64,000 bases of DNA from Ferruginibacter lapsinanis. GTDB lineage: Bacteria; Bacteroidota; Bacteroidia; Chitinophagales; Chitinophagaceae. Position 1 is the first letter of the stretch. Each line of letters opens with the position of its first letter. The stretch covers positions 186,001 to 250,000 of the forward strand of contig NZ_CP086063.1 in assembly GCF_020783315.1 (NCBI RefSeq). Direction: 5' to 3'. The position numbers and the translations under genes were made by a program. Below, piece after piece: positions 1-9,108 of this stretch. The notes beneath the pieces are model-generated. The model was not told where the DNA came from. It ran no database searches and saw nothing but the letters and a program-made list of their open reading frames with translations.

Positions 1-890
1 ATTGATCTTTCAATTCCTATTTTTTCAATCACATCTGTGGCTTCCCTGATTCCTGCAGTATCTACCAACCTAAAGACAATTCCGTCTATGATCAGTTTCT
101 CTTCAATAGTATCTCTTGTTGTACCGGCTATGTCGGTTACGATCGCACGCTCTTCATTAAGCATTGCATTCAGCAACGTTGATTTGCCAGCATTGGGTCT
201 TCCTGCAATTACAGTTGTTACTCCATTTTTAATGATATTACCCAACTTAAAAGACTGAATCAATTTTTTTATTGACAATAAAATTTCTGTCACTAATATT
301 TCCAATTTGTTTCTATCGGCAAACTCAACATCTTCTTCTCCAAAATCTAATTCTAATTCTATTAATGCGGCAAAATTTATCAATTGCTCCCTCAATAGTT
401 TTATGTCATTACTAAAACCACCTTTCATTTGCTGCAAAGCTGTTTGATGAACCGCTTCACTTTCAGATGCAATCAGATCAGCTACTGCTTCGGCTTGTGT
501 AAGATCCAACTTCCCGTTTAGAAATGCTCTTTGTGTAAATTCTCCTGGCTTAGCCAATCTTGCTCCTTTACGAATGCACGCCTGTAATACCTGTTGCTGT
601 ATAAACGGACTACCATGGCACCCAAGTTCAACTACATCTTCGCCGGTATAACTTTTAGGATTTTTATAAATTGAAACAACTACTTCATCCAACACCGTAT
701 CATTCTCTTTGATCAGTCCTACATGAATAGTATGTGAAGCAGTCTTCAACAGATCTTTAGATGGAAATAATTGATTAACAATACCAATGGCATCTTTACC
801 GCTTAAACGAATCACACCAATAGCCCCCACACCCGGTGGTGTGGCTATCGCAACAATTGTATCATCCCACCCTGTAAGTTCCTGTAACAT
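1..890 (-). CDS. mnmE: tRNA modification GTPase MnmE (5' part, cut by window edge)
   Basis: MnmE, with MnmG, makes the cmnm5/nm5 modification on wobble uridine 34 of several tRNAs. The 296 readable residues are the first two thirds of a protein normally about 455 aa. The N-terminal tetrahydrofolate-binding domain covers roughly residues 1-120, followed by the helical domain and the start of the inserted G domain: P-loop GRPNAGKS at 230-237, G2 GTTRD at 256-260 and G3 DTAG at 277-280. The NKxD motif and the C-terminal CxGK cysteine motif lie outside the window. The ATG at 890 is chosen because a TATCTTTG promoter box sits just 4 nt upstream. The reading frame is uninterrupted. The family assignment is certain; the gene is partial only because of the window. 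Confidence 0.97.
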   Translation of the reverse strand, partial: MLQELTGWDDTIVAIATPPGVGAIGVIRLSGKDAIGIVNQLFPSKDLLKTASHTIHVGLIKENDTVLDEVVVSIYKNPKSYTGEDVVELGCHGSPFIQQQVLQACIRKGARLAKPGEFTQRAFLNGKLDLTQAEAVADLIASESEAVHQTALQQMKGGFSNDIKLLREQLINFAALIELELDFGEEDVEFADRNKLEILVTEILLSIKKLIQSFKLGNIIKNGVTTVIAGRPNAGKSTLLNAMLNEERAIVTDIAGTTRDTIEEKLIIDGIVFRLVDTAGIREATDVIEKIGIERS

Positions 891-894
891 TGGA

Positions 895-924
895 CAAAGA
901 TACCCTCTCAATACACTATAGGAA
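895..924 (-). promoter_or_regulatory. Bacteroidota-type promoter of mnmE
   Basis: The minus strand carries TATCTTTG at 895-902, a perfect TAnnTTTG -7 box. A TTC triplet at 922-924, 19 nt upstream, approximates the TTG -33 element. Only 4 nt separate the box from the ATG, so the transcript should have little or no leader. Confidence 0.6.
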
Positions 925-939
925 AAAAATTATTCCATT

Positions 940-1455
940 TTATAATACTTTTGTTTCGTCTCCTCTAATTTCATCAATATAATATTGCTTGATATTATTG
1001 ATAGCAACTTCATCCGTCATATCAACAAAGTTTTTAAAGGTTGCTTCTTTTGATGGTTTAATAACCAATACAAATGCATCAGATTTTCCTCTGACTGATT
1101 GTACTTTCTTCTTTTTTTCTACCAATATTTTTCTTATTCCTTCCGAAGAATAATCTGTCTCCTTTATTAAAGCTGTTGCAATATCCCCTTCGTAATATTT
1201 TATTTTGTTGTTGGCAGTTAAGATAGTTGTAAGCACACAAGAATTACAAACTGGATTGCGTACAGTATCATTTGTATCATTTGGAATTACAAGATTCATT
1301 GCCGTTGGCCGTGACATTGTTGTAGTAAAAACAAAAAAAGTGATCAACAAAAAACCAAGATCAACCATCGGTGTAAGATCAACCCTTGTATTCTTTTTAT
1401 GCAAGCTCGTACTTTCTCCTTTTACCGTATGTTTATTAGATTGTATTTCTGCCAT
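940..1455 (-). CDS. ExbD-type biopolymer transport protein (third ExbD of the locus)
   Basis: ExbD-family stator protein of 171 aa, which would work with ExbB to energise TonB using the proton motive force. One transmembrane helix at about residues 27-50 contains the proton-relay aspartate (TPMVDLGFLL, D32); the rest is periplasmic. It is closely related to the 183-aa ExbD at 2461-3012 (both have STRVDLTPMVDLGFLLITFF or nearly so) but lies after the tonB terminator, so it is probably transcribed separately. The periplasmic part has a CNSC motif (NPVCNSCVLTT, around residue 70) that the other two copies lack. The start codon ATG is unambiguous. It is probably a paralogue from duplication; whether it joins the same ExbB complex is unknown. 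Confidence 0.9.
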   Translation of the reverse strand: MAEIQSNKHTVKGESTSLHKKNTRVDLTPMVDLGFLLITFFVFTTTMSRPTAMNLVIPNDTNDTVRNPVCNSCVLTTILTANNKIKYYEGDIATALIKETDYSSEGIRKILVEKKKKVQSVRGKSDAFVLVIKPSKEATFKNFVDMTDEVAINNIKQYYIDEIRGDETKVL

Positions 1456-1531
1456 AAAATATTTTTAAATAAGATTGGTAAAATTCAATATTCCATAATG
1501 CCTCAACTATTTATTTCCTTCATTGTTGCAT

Positions 1532-1561
1532 AAAAAAATCCCTCTCCGAAAACGAAGAGGG
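1532..1561 (-). terminator. Rho-independent terminator after tonB
   Basis: A stem of CCCTCT at 1540-1545 pairs with AGAGGG at 1556-1561. On the minus strand the hairpin is followed by seven T residues (1532-1538). It lies 25 nt past the tonB stop and separates the exbB-exbD-exbD-tonB unit from the third exbD. Confidence 0.85.
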
Positions 1562-1586
1562 AAAACAGTTTAAAAGTCTTTTATTT

Positions 1587-2414
1587 TTATTGATCCTGAA
1601 CAACGAAAGTAATAGGTTGCTTACGGTAAGCCCTTACATTACGTCCGTTTTGCAAAGCCGGAGTCCAGTTAGATGTACGTTTAATAACTCTTTTAGCTTC
1701 TTCGCACATTCCATACCCCGGATCGCTGGTACATTCAACCTGAGTAATACTTCCATCAAGGTTTACCACGAAGTTCAACATTACGGTGTAAGTTCCTTCC
1801 GGTGCACCATTATCAATTGGAGTATTGGCATTCAGGTTCTTTTGTAAGTATCTAGCCCAAGCACCTGGTCCTCCGGGAAAATCAGCATCCTTTTCTACTT
1901 TAGTAAAGATCTCATTTTCATCATGTTTTGGTGCTTCTACCACTTTAGAGCCTTCGTCCGAAACAGGAGCCTGAACTATTTGTTGAGTATTTTCACTCTC
2001 AATAGTTTTTGTACTAATCACCTGATCTTCTTTGATCTCCTGAATTTTTTCATCCTCTTTTACCTCTTCGTCCTTCACAATTTTCGGAGGAGTAAACTTC
2101 ACCTGATTGATTTCCGGTGGTGGTGGAGCTTTTGGTGGCGGAGGTGGCGGTGGTGGAGGTGGCGGAGGCGCATCTTTTTTAATCTCTGCCATTTGCGTAT
2201 CCAACACATCTAATTTGTCCGGACCAGATTTTTTAAATACGCTTGCAAACACGCTGGTTAAAAAAATCAATAATGCGAAAATAGCTGTTAAGATCAATGA
2301 TTTTTTTAAGCGGCTGTTGTATGTTTTTCTTAAGTCATAAGCACCGTACTCTTTATTTTTACCCTCGAAGATAATATCAAGAATATCAGCACTTAAAATT
2401 TTATTTATATCCAT
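1587..2414 (-). CDS. tonB: TonB family energy transducer with polyproline linker
   Basis: TonB links the inner-membrane ExbB/ExbD motor to outer-membrane TonB-dependent transporters. The 275-aa protein has a cytoplasmic N-terminus with the Bacteroidota signature ILDIIFEGKNKEYGAYDLRK (residues 11-30), a transmembrane helix at about 39-60, a proline tract starting at residue 83 with 12 consecutive Pro, an acidic/basic periplasmic linker, and a C-terminal TonB domain (about 180-275) that begins near FPGGPGAWARYL and ends in a beta-strand. It is the last gene of the exbB operon, 46 nt after exbD, and is followed by a strong terminator. It shares the N-terminal signature with the second TonB-like gene at 23888. 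Confidence 0.95.
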   Translation of the reverse strand: MDINKILSADILDIIFEGKNKEYGAYDLRKTYNSRLKKSLILTAIFALLIFLTSVFASVFKKSGPDKLDVLDTQMAEIKKDAPPPPPPPPPPPPKAPPPPEINQVKFTPPKIVKDEEVKEDEKIQEIKEDQVISTKTIESENTQQIVQAPVSDEGSKVVEAPKHDENEIFTKVEKDADFPGGPGAWARYLQKNLNANTPIDNGAPEGTYTVMLNFVVNLDGSITQVECTSDPGYGMCEEAKRVIKRTSNWTPALQNGRNVRAYRKQPITFVVQDQ

Positions 2415-2460
2415 TGTGAATGCTTTATTATTAAGATTCAGTTATTCTTAAAATCCATAA

Positions 2461-3012
2461 CTATTTAATTCCATTTGCCTCTTCCGTCAATTTGATCAAC
2501 TGTGCTTCTGTATCAGAAATATCAACTTCTGCATAGTGACCAGGAGGCACTGCATTGATACTCATTTCATCCAAAATATCAATACCATTTTTAAATACCG
2601 CTTCTTTATCTGCTTTGATGATATACATCAGATCTCCCAATGGAGTAGCTTTCTTTTTATCCAAAATGATCTGACGAATATCTTTATAATTAGTGCTTTT
2701 GAACTGTTGTGAAGCACCTTCTGCAGTAAGTTCTCCCATGTAATAATACACCTGATCTGCTTTACCTAAAAGTATTGTCATTGCACCCGAATTTTTCACT
2801 TTTAATTGATTATCCGGATCATCTTTTGGTTCGTTCATATTCATTGCTGTGGGCTTACTCATTGTAGTAGTAAACACAAAGAATGTTATAAGCAGGAAGC
2901 CTAAATCCACCATTGGTGTCAAATCCACCCTGGTAGATAATTTCTTAGGTTTTTTGACGCCGGGACCGCCTTTCTTGTGACCGCCACCCGACGAAGTATC
3001 CATTTCTGCCAT
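2461..3012 (-). CDS. exbD: ExbD-type biopolymer transport protein (second of operon)
   Basis: ExbD-family stator subunit of 183 aa. A Gly/Lys-rich cytoplasmic N-terminus (residues 1-28) leads into a transmembrane helix at about 33-52 with the conserved proton-path aspartate D36 in LTPMVDLGFLL. The rest is a periplasmic domain. It lies 25 nt downstream of the first exbD and 46 nt upstream of tonB, in one transcription unit. Operons with one exbB and two different exbD genes are common in Bacteroidota, and the two copies may form a heterodimer in the ExbB pentamer; that is inferred from family knowledge, not seen in this sequence. Confidence 0.94.
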   Translation of the reverse strand: MAEMDTSSGGGHKKGGPGVKKPKKLSTRVDLTPMVDLGFLLITFFVFTTTMSKPTAMNMNEPKDDPDNQLKVKNSGAMTILLGKADQVYYYMGELTAEGASQQFKSTNYKDIRQIILDKKKATPLGDLMYIIKADKEAVFKNGIDILDEMSINAVPPGHYAEVDISDTEAQLIKLTEEANGIK

Positions 3013-3037
3013 AAAAAATATTTTAAATTCTTAGATA

Positions 3038-3712
3038 TTATTTCTTTTCACCGGTAGCATCTACTCCCAGTTTATTGTTATTATATAGTTCGGACCCAAT
3101 TGGAGCAGCCTCACCATTAGTAACAATTCTGAATTTAAATATGTCGTTTTTCTTCAACGCATATTTAATGTTGGTAAATGCAGGGTATTTAGCCATCTGG
3201 TCACCTTTGATCAGAATTTTTTCTTCTAATTCCCTTTGATCTCCACCGGCATAAGCGTTAGTAACACTACGTATCCAGTCTACTAATTCATTGTTAGCGG
3301 AATCTGCAATAGGTATACCAGATAATTTATCAGGAGGTATGGTTTGATCCAATGCAAGTATACCTTTGATCTGCCCAAGAGGCATTCCGATAAAAGGTAA
3401 TTTTTTCAGTTTACTAATTTCTGCGCCAGACAAACCTAAGCCTCTTGTAGTGTTAATATCGTTTAGTATTTCTGTTTTCTTTGTTTCATCCCCCAACATC
3501 AAAAAACATTTCCCCTCTTTTGTGAGCGTAATTAAAATTGATTTTTCGGGAGCTGCTTTTGAAGAAACAGAACTCGGCGGAGCAACTGTTACTGCTTCCG
3601 GCGGCTTTTGTTTTGTAGCCAATATGAAGAACGAAAGTAACAGGAAGGCAACGTCACACATTGCCGTCATATCTATCGTTGTACTCTTACGAGGTATTTT
3701 AGCTCTTCCCAT
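3038..3712 (-). CDS. exbD: ExbD-type biopolymer transport protein (first of operon)
   Basis: A 224-aa ExbD-family protein, longer than the usual 130-180 aa because of a larger periplasmic domain. The single transmembrane helix (residues about 14-33) contains MTAMCDVAFLLLSFF with D20 at the proton-path position. The periplasmic part starts with an Ala/Pro/Ser-rich stretch. It follows exbB by 55 nt and precedes the second exbD by 25 nt. It diverges clearly from the other two ExbD copies, which resemble each other more, so it probably has a distinct role in the complex. The ATG start is well placed after an A/T-rich leader. Confidence 0.93.
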   Translation of the reverse strand: MGRAKIPRKSTTIDMTAMCDVAFLLLSFFILATKQKPPEAVTVAPPSSVSSKAAPEKSILITLTKEGKCFLMLGDETKKTEILNDINTTRGLGLSGAEISKLKKLPFIGMPLGQIKGILALDQTIPPDKLSGIPIADSANNELVDWIRSVTNAYAGGDQRELEEKILIKGDQMAKYPAFTNIKYALKKNDIFKFRIVTNGEAAPIGSELYNNNKLGVDATGEKK

Positions 3713-3767
3713 GATTGTATAAAAGTTTACTTAATTAAGATTCAATTCTGCGTAAATTCCATACAAA

Positions 3768-4616
3768 TTATTTGTAAAGAGATGCGAAGCTTTGTGTTAA
3801 TGTAAATCCGCTTTCATCTATACCATAAGTGATACCATCGATTTTTGTAGTAAAAATGTTATAGAAAATAATCGCAAAAGCTGATGTACCAATACCTAAT
3901 GCTGTATTATACAAGGCCTCAGAGATACCTACAGATAATTTGCTGGCTGCATCACCACCACCTTCTCCTTCACCTAAAGCAGAGAATGAACGGATCATAC
4001 CTAATACCGTACCTAATAACCCTAATAAAGTTGCTACTGAAGCGATTGTAGATAAGAAAACCAGGTTCTTTTCCAACATTGGCAATTCTAACGAAGTTGC
4101 TTCTTCTACTTCTTTTTGTATTGCTAATACTTTTTGTTCAGTATTTAATTCTGTATTAGAAATCATGTCTTTGTAGCGATGTAAACCTGCTTTCATTACA
4201 TTTCCTACACTTCCTTTTTGCTTGTCGCATTCTGCCAAAGCTGCATCAACATTTTTGTTAGCCAAATGATATTGCACTTTACGGATAAAATCTGCATTGT
4301 TTCCGCTACCACCAGCTTTTTGAATAGTTAAAAAACGTTCGATCACAAAAGTTATCATGGTTAAGAAAGTACCCAAAAGAAGTGGTACGATAATTCCTCC
4401 CAAATACATTTTGTTCAGCGCATTCTTAGGGCCATCATGTGAAGGCCAAAACCAACCTTCTCCCGGTTTGGAAAATCCTGCTGGATTACCTAACACGAAT
4501 CTCCAGATAATATAACCTGCTATTACACAAATTATTGGTGCTAAAAGGGAGATTGCATTACTCGATTTCTTTACTTGTACTGTACTAGCTGGTTTTACAG
4601 TTGCAGATGCTGCCAT
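3768..4616 (-). CDS. exbB: MotA/TolQ/ExbB proton channel family protein
   Basis: ExbB-type inner-membrane proton channel of 282 aa that drives TonB. Hydrophobic segments lie near residues 24-42 and 70-92, with the conserved pair of helices in the C-terminal third (ATLLGLLGTVLGMIRSF and the segment ending in IIFYNIFTTK). The C-terminal MotA/TolQ/ExbB domain covers about 140-265. An in-frame TTG 9 nt upstream exists, but the ATG at 4616 giving MAASATVKP is preferred. It is the promoter-proximal gene of the exbB-exbD-exbD-tonB unit, behind a TTG-N19-TAGCATTG promoter. Of the MotA/TolQ/ExbB family it is ExbB, judged by the tonB and exbD neighbours. Confidence 0.94.
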   Translation of the reverse strand: MAASATVKPASTVQVKKSSNAISLLAPIICVIAGYIIWRFVLGNPAGFSKPGEGWFWPSHDGPKNALNKMYLGGIIVPLLLGTFLTMITFVIERFLTIQKAGGSGNNADFIRKVQYHLANKNVDAALAECDKQKGSVGNVMKAGLHRYKDMISNTELNTEQKVLAIQKEVEEATSLELPMLEKNLVFLSTIASVATLLGLLGTVLGMIRSFSALGEGEGGGDAASKLSVGISEALYNTALGIGTSAFAIIFYNIFTTKIDGITYGIDESGFTLTQSFASLYK

Positions 4617-4671
4617 AACATTCAAATTTTAATTAATGAAATTAGATTCTTTTTAAAAATATTTTATTTTA

Positions 4672-4701
4672 CAATGCTAAGAAAAAAAAGCATTTCCGCA
4701 A
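4672..4701 (-). promoter_or_regulatory. Probable promoter of the exbB-exbD-exbD-tonB operon
   Basis: On the minus strand, TTG (4699-4701) is followed after exactly 19 nt by TAGCATTG (4672-4679). This fits the Bacteroidota TTTG-N19-TAnnTTTG pattern with one mismatch in the -7 box. The leader would be about 50 nt. Confidence 0.5.
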
Positions 4702-4830
4702 TAAAATTTTATCGTTAAATATTTTTATTGGGATGCACAAGTTAGTAAAATAATTTAATGTAATCCCCCAATAAAAGTTTTTTTTAAAGAAGTATGATCT
4801 ATGTGTGGAATTTGACTAAAAAAGAGTAGT

Positions 4831-6114
4831 CTATTCGTGGCGGAGTGCCACTATCGGATCTAATTTTGATGCCTTGTAAGCAGGGTAAAGACCGGCCAAA
4901 AGCCCCACTAAAGAGCAAATTATTACTCCTGTAATCACCCATGCCCAGGGAATAACGAAACCGGTTTTTAACATAATTGCAACTATATTTCCGAATAGAA
5001 TCCCTGTTAAAATTCCGGCTACAGCCCCCATCAGGCTTATTAACAAAGATTCCCACAAAAACTGGGCTCTTATTTCGACTGCTTTCCCTCCCAATGATTT
5101 GATCAAACCTATTTCCTTTGTTCTTTCATTTACTGCCACCAACATGATATTCATTAATCCAATTGCAGCTCCTATTAAGGTGATAAGTGCAATTGCCAAT
5201 GTTGCATATTTTAAAAAACCGAGATTGGTCATTAGGGTCTGTGCTATACTATCGCTTTTATCAATGTAGAAATTATCTTCCTCTTTTACATCCAGTTTTC
5301 TAACCGGCCGGAATGCCCCTTTTGCCTCTCCTATGGCCACATCCATCATTTTCAGATCAGGTACCATTATAGCAATATTATATGACTTACCTTCGGTTCC
5401 ATAAATCCTGCGGATATTATTATAAGTGGTGATCACTACTTTATCAGCATTCATAAAGGCACTACTACCTTTATCTTTTGTTACACCTATGATACGATAT
5501 TTGTTTCCTGCAACCGTTACAATCTTATCGATCGCTTTTTCAATATTTTCTCCAACCAATTTTTGAGCTACTACATTTCCCATTATACAAACACTTCTGC
5601 CCGACTCTACATCTGCATTGCTGAAATTTCTTCCCGCCGCTAATTCATATCCATTTAATTGCAAATAATTTTCATCCCCGCCTAATACACGTATATCAGG
5701 GTTTGTTTTCTTATCTCCGGTGTTGACAATGATCCCGTTAGGTCCCGACAATGCAATGCCAACAGTTGCAGGAAAAGAATATCTTTTTTTGAATTCTCTT
5801 GCCTCGTCAAATGAAATAGCTTTGCCTTCGCTGGAAGTTTTTTGTTTTAACAGATTACGGGTGGTCTTTTTTGTGATCCCTCTGTTAGGGTCACCGCCAA
5901 ATCGCACATTTCGTTCTCTAAAGCGGATACTAAAAGAATTGGCTCCCATTGTACTGAAGCTTTGTGTAAGACTCTGATTCACTGCCTCCACAGCTGTAAT
6001 GATTGCAATCAAAGCCATAATACCCAATGCCATTATTATAACAGTAATGACTGTACGAAGTTTATTGCTCTTTATGGTGCGATAAGAAATTGATATTGTA
6101 TCGACGGTGGTCAT
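4831..6114 (-). CDS. MacB/FtsX-type ABC transporter permease
   Basis: Inner-membrane permease of the MacB/LolC family, 427 aa. Topology fits the family: a first helix at about residues 20-42, a large periplasmic MacB core domain (about 45-270), then three C-terminal helices forming the FtsX domain (ATLAIALITLIGAAIGLMNI, the segment LLISLMGAVAGILTGILFG, and the last near WAWVITGVIICSLVGLLAG). The motif NERTKEIGLIKSLGGK after the second helix is typical. Such permeases work with a cytoplasmic ATPase (MacB/LolD type) and often an adaptor protein; neither is in this window, so the substrate cannot be named. It has its own promoter and is not part of the nuo unit. Confidence 0.93.
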   Translation of the reverse strand: MTTVDTISISYRTIKSNKLRTVITVIIMALGIMALIAIITAVEAVNQSLTQSFSTMGANSFSIRFRERNVRFGGDPNRGITKKTTRNLLKQKTSSEGKAISFDEAREFKKRYSFPATVGIALSGPNGIIVNTGDKKTNPDIRVLGGDENYLQLNGYELAAGRNFSNADVESGRSVCIMGNVVAQKLVGENIEKAIDKIVTVAGNKYRIIGVTKDKGSSAFMNADKVVITTYNNIRRIYGTEGKSYNIAIMVPDLKMMDVAIGEAKGAFRPVRKLDVKEEDNFYIDKSDSIAQTLMTNLGFLKYATLAIALITLIGAAIGLMNIMLVAVNERTKEIGLIKSLGGKAVEIRAQFLWESLLISLMGAVAGILTGILFGNIVAIMLKTGFVIPWAWVITGVIICSLVGLLAGLYPAYKASKLDPIVALRHE

Positions 6115-6131
6115 GCTGAACGTATTCTACC

Positions 6132-6166
6132 CAAAGGTATACATGCGAAAGCATTTGCCATACAAA
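6132..6166 (-). promoter_or_regulatory. Promoter of the ABC permease gene
   Basis: The minus strand has TTTG (6163-6166), a 23-nt spacer and TACCTTTG (6132-6139), a perfect TAnnTTTG box. The ATG is 17 nt further on. It lies between nuoN and the permease and shows that the permease is separately transcribed. Confidence 0.6.
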
Positions 6167-6194
6167 AAATTACGAGCGGTAAAAGGGTTGAAAA

Positions 6195-7586
6195 TTAATA
6201 ATGTAACCAGTCCGTTATTAACGAAGGATACAATCCTAGTATTATGATAGAGGTGGCAACTATTATCAGCAGCAATTTAAACCCTGAGGTAATATCCCAT
6301 TCCTGCGTTACTGTTTCTGTGCTTTCTTTAAAGAACATCGCCTGAATGATCCTGAAATAATAGTAGGCACTAATAGCAGCACATAGCACAGCTAATACAA
6401 CCAGCCATTTTTGATGTCCGTCCTGCAAAGCAGCGATCAACATATAAAATTTACCAAGAAACCCTGCGGTAAGCGGGATACCTGTTAATGACAATAAAAA
6501 TACAGTTGCTGTAATAGCCAACAATGGTTGTTGTTTTGCCAATCCATTAAAACCATCAATGGTATAATCATTCATTTTTATAAGGATAGCAAATAAACCG
6601 ATAGAAGCAAGGCAATATGCCGCTGTATATAAAACTAATCCTTCCTTAGCGAACTGATTGAGCGAAAAAATAGCTAATAACATAAACCCTGCCTGTGCGA
6701 TACTTGAGTAAGCCAGCATCCGTTTTACACTTTGTTGAAATACTGCTGTAAGATTACCAATAATTAATGTTGCAGCAGTAATGATCGCCAATAATGTTTG
6801 CCACTGTTCGTGAGCTTTACCAAATGCATTATCAAATAAGCGAATAAATGCTATGAATCCGGCAGCTTTTATAATCGTTGCCATGAAGGAGGTAAATACT
6901 GTCGGAGCCCCATCATATACATCCGGCGTCCAGAAATGAAAAGGTGCTGCTGATACTTTAAATGACATGGAGATCAGTAAAAACACTAGCCCTACTGCTA
7001 TCATCACAGGCATTTTACCTACACCCAATGCTATACTATCTATATAAAATGATCCTGTAGGATTTCCGGCATAAATAAATGCGATACCCATTAACATAAT
7101 ACCTGTAGAGAAAGCTCCCATTAAAAAATATTTCAACGACGCCTCGTTGCTTTTTAAATTGCGTTTATCACTACCAGTTAGTATGTATAATGGAATTGAC
7201 ATTATTTCAATACCCAAAAACAATGTTAACAGAGAATTGTATGTAGCGGCAATAGACACACCACAAAGCACAAAAAATATAAGTGAAAAATATTCAGACA
7301 CATTACTGCCAACTTTTTCAATATCTCTTCCGTTCAAAAGAAAAAACAACAATGTGCATGCAAAGATGATAGTTAAAAAAGTCAGGTTAAAACTATTAAA
7401 ATGCAGCATATTCATCACATTGATGTCGAATAAAGATTCTCCGGACCTAAGTTCCAGACAGTTTACGATCAATGTCAAAATCAACCCTGCTATCGCTGCA
7501 TATTTAGGCGTGCTTTTAGATTTGAAGAATACTCCTCCAAACATCATCAGTACACCCATCGCTGCTGTAAATATTATTGCATTCAT
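6195..7586 (-). CDS. nuoN: NADH-quinone oxidoreductase subunit N
   Basis: Antiporter-like membrane subunit of respiratory complex I, 463 aa with about 14 transmembrane helices. It carries the proton-antiporter domain with the conserved broken-helix region (VSAAPFHFWTPDVYDGAPT) and later lysine-bearing helices (RMLAYSSIAQAGFML). It is one of three proton-pumping modules (N, M, L). It is the last gene of the nuo operon, 37 nt after nuoM, in the standard order. The ATG start is clear. Identification is certain from sequence and context. Confidence 0.97.
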   Translation of the reverse strand: MNAIIFTAAMGVLMMFGGVFFKSKSTPKYAAIAGLILTLIVNCLELRSGESLFDINVMNMLHFNSFNLTFLTIIFACTLLFFLLNGRDIEKVGSNVSEYFSLIFFVLCGVSIAATYNSLLTLFLGIEIMSIPLYILTGSDKRNLKSNEASLKYFLMGAFSTGIMLMGIAFIYAGNPTGSFYIDSIALGVGKMPVMIAVGLVFLLISMSFKVSAAPFHFWTPDVYDGAPTVFTSFMATIIKAAGFIAFIRLFDNAFGKAHEQWQTLLAIITAATLIIGNLTAVFQQSVKRMLAYSSIAQAGFMLLAIFSLNQFAKEGLVLYTAAYCLASIGLFAILIKMNDYTIDGFNGLAKQQPLLAITATVFLLSLTGIPLTAGFLGKFYMLIAALQDGHQKWLVVLAVLCAAISAYYYFRIIQAMFFKESTETVTQEWDITSGFKLLLIIVATSIIILGLYPSLITDWLHY

Positions 7587-7623
7587 GCCCTTGTTCCGTT
7601 TGAAACGGATAGTTTTATTTTAA

Positions 7624-9102
7624 TTATTTAAATCTTATCATTATTGCTGTTACTGTATCCTTTGTCAGATCCAACATTGGTTGAGGAAACACTCCTACTA
7701 TAAATACAGCTACAACTATTACGCTTAATACTAGTTTTTCATTCCATGAAATTTCTTTCATTAATGTAGTAACAGTATTTACATCTCCGTAAAAAACTTT
7801 TTTGATCATATTCAATGTATATACCGCTGCTAAAATGATACTGATACCAGCAAAAGCAGTGTACCAGATATTAAATTTAAAGAGACCGTTAAACATCATA
7901 AACTCTCCTACAAAAGCGTTGGTCAAAGGCAGAGCAATATTTGCAAATGCAATTACCACCAACATAATTGTGAGCACCGGAGCTTTGTGAGCAACGCCGC
8001 TTAATTGTGATATTTTACGAACGCCGGTTTGTCTTTCAATCAATTCGATCACTATCCACAAGCCAATGATATTGATACCATGATTGAACATTTGTATCAT
8101 TACACCCTCTATGCCAATAGATTTTGTAGTAAAAATTGCAGCGCACATTAATCCGATATGAGCAATGGAAGAATAAGCAGCCAGTCTTTTCAGGTCATCC
8201 TGTTTTATAGCGATCAAACTTGCATAAATGATCCCTATAACAGATAAGCCGATCACTACATTATCAAACTTCAACACAGCTTGGGGGAAAACCGGTAACA
8301 ACCAGCGCAACACTGCAAATAACCCCATCTTTACCATTATTCCGCTTAACACCATGGTAACAGCAGTCGGTGATTGTTCATATGTATCAGGTTGCCATGT
8401 ATGAAAAGGAAATATCGGCATCTTGATAGCAAAGGCTATAAAAAATAACCAGAATAACCAGTTTTGCTGATGAGCATTCAACACGACCGAGTAAAATGCA
8501 CTCATAGAAAAACTATGTTCAGCAAATTGTGTTGGTGCTGTATGCAGATAAGTGTATATGATACCCAACAGCATTAATAATGAGCCGGCAAATGTGTATA
8601 TGAAAAATTTAAATGTTGCCTGTATGCGTCTTTCTCCGCCCCATCGACTGCATAAAAAGTAAACCGGAATTAATGCCAATTCCCAAAAGAAATAAAACAG
8701 CAATGCATCCATTGACATAAACACGCCCATTAACCCTGCCTGAGATAACAACATCAATCCGTAAAATGCATTGGAGTTCTTGTAACTACTTTTATACGTA
8801 GAAACAAAAATTAAAGGAAATGCGATCGCAGTAAGGAAAGTAAGTAATCTACCCATACCATCCAGCCCTACCGCAAAACTGCTTCCAATATATTTTAGCC
8901 ACTCATAACTAAAAGTGGTACCGCTTAATTCCCTATTATTTGCATAAACCAAACTTAAAACGGAAACACCCAGCGTAATGATAGCGGATAGTAATGACCA
9001 TGATCTTGCTGTAGTTTCTTTTTTCAGAAAAAAAGTAACCAATCCCGTTAACAACGGTATAAAGATCAGCAAATGTGGAAGAGTTATATAATTACCAAAC
9101 AT
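7624..9102 (-). CDS. nuoM: NADH-quinone oxidoreductase subunit M
   Basis: Antiporter-like proton-pumping subunit of complex I, 492 aa, about 14 helices. Motifs seen include FFWELALIPVYFL (the conserved membrane glutamate in helix 5), AIKMPIFPFHTWQPD and RLAAYSSIAHIGLMCAAIF. It is 6 nt downstream of nuoL and 37 nt upstream of nuoN, so it is almost certainly cotranslated with them. The length is normal for NuoM. Confidence 0.97.
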   Translation of the reverse strand: MFGNYITLPHLLIFIPLLTGLVTFFLKKETTARSWSLLSAIITLGVSVLSLVYANNRELSGTTFSYEWLKYIGSSFAVGLDGMGRLLTFLTAIAFPLIFVSTYKSSYKNSNAFYGLMLLSQAGLMGVFMSMDALLFYFFWELALIPVYFLCSRWGGERRIQATFKFFIYTFAGSLLMLLGIIYTYLHTAPTQFAEHSFSMSAFYSVVLNAHQQNWLFWLFFIAFAIKMPIFPFHTWQPDTYEQSPTAVTMVLSGIMVKMGLFAVLRWLLPVFPQAVLKFDNVVIGLSVIGIIYASLIAIKQDDLKRLAAYSSIAHIGLMCAAIFTTKSIGIEGVMIQMFNHGINIIGLWIVIELIERQTGVRKISQLSGVAHKAPVLTIMLVVIAFANIALPLTNAFVGEFMMFNGLFKFNIWYTAFAGISIILAAVYTLNMIKKVFYGDVNTVTTLMKEISWNEKLVLSVIVVAVFIVGVFPQPMLDLTKDTVTAIMIRFK

Positions 9103-9108
9103 TAAAAA

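Noticed and set aside
2107-2340. Glycine-rich ORF on the plus strand
   Set aside because: It is the antisense of the proline tract of tonB; polyproline codons on the minus strand read as glycine on the plus strand.
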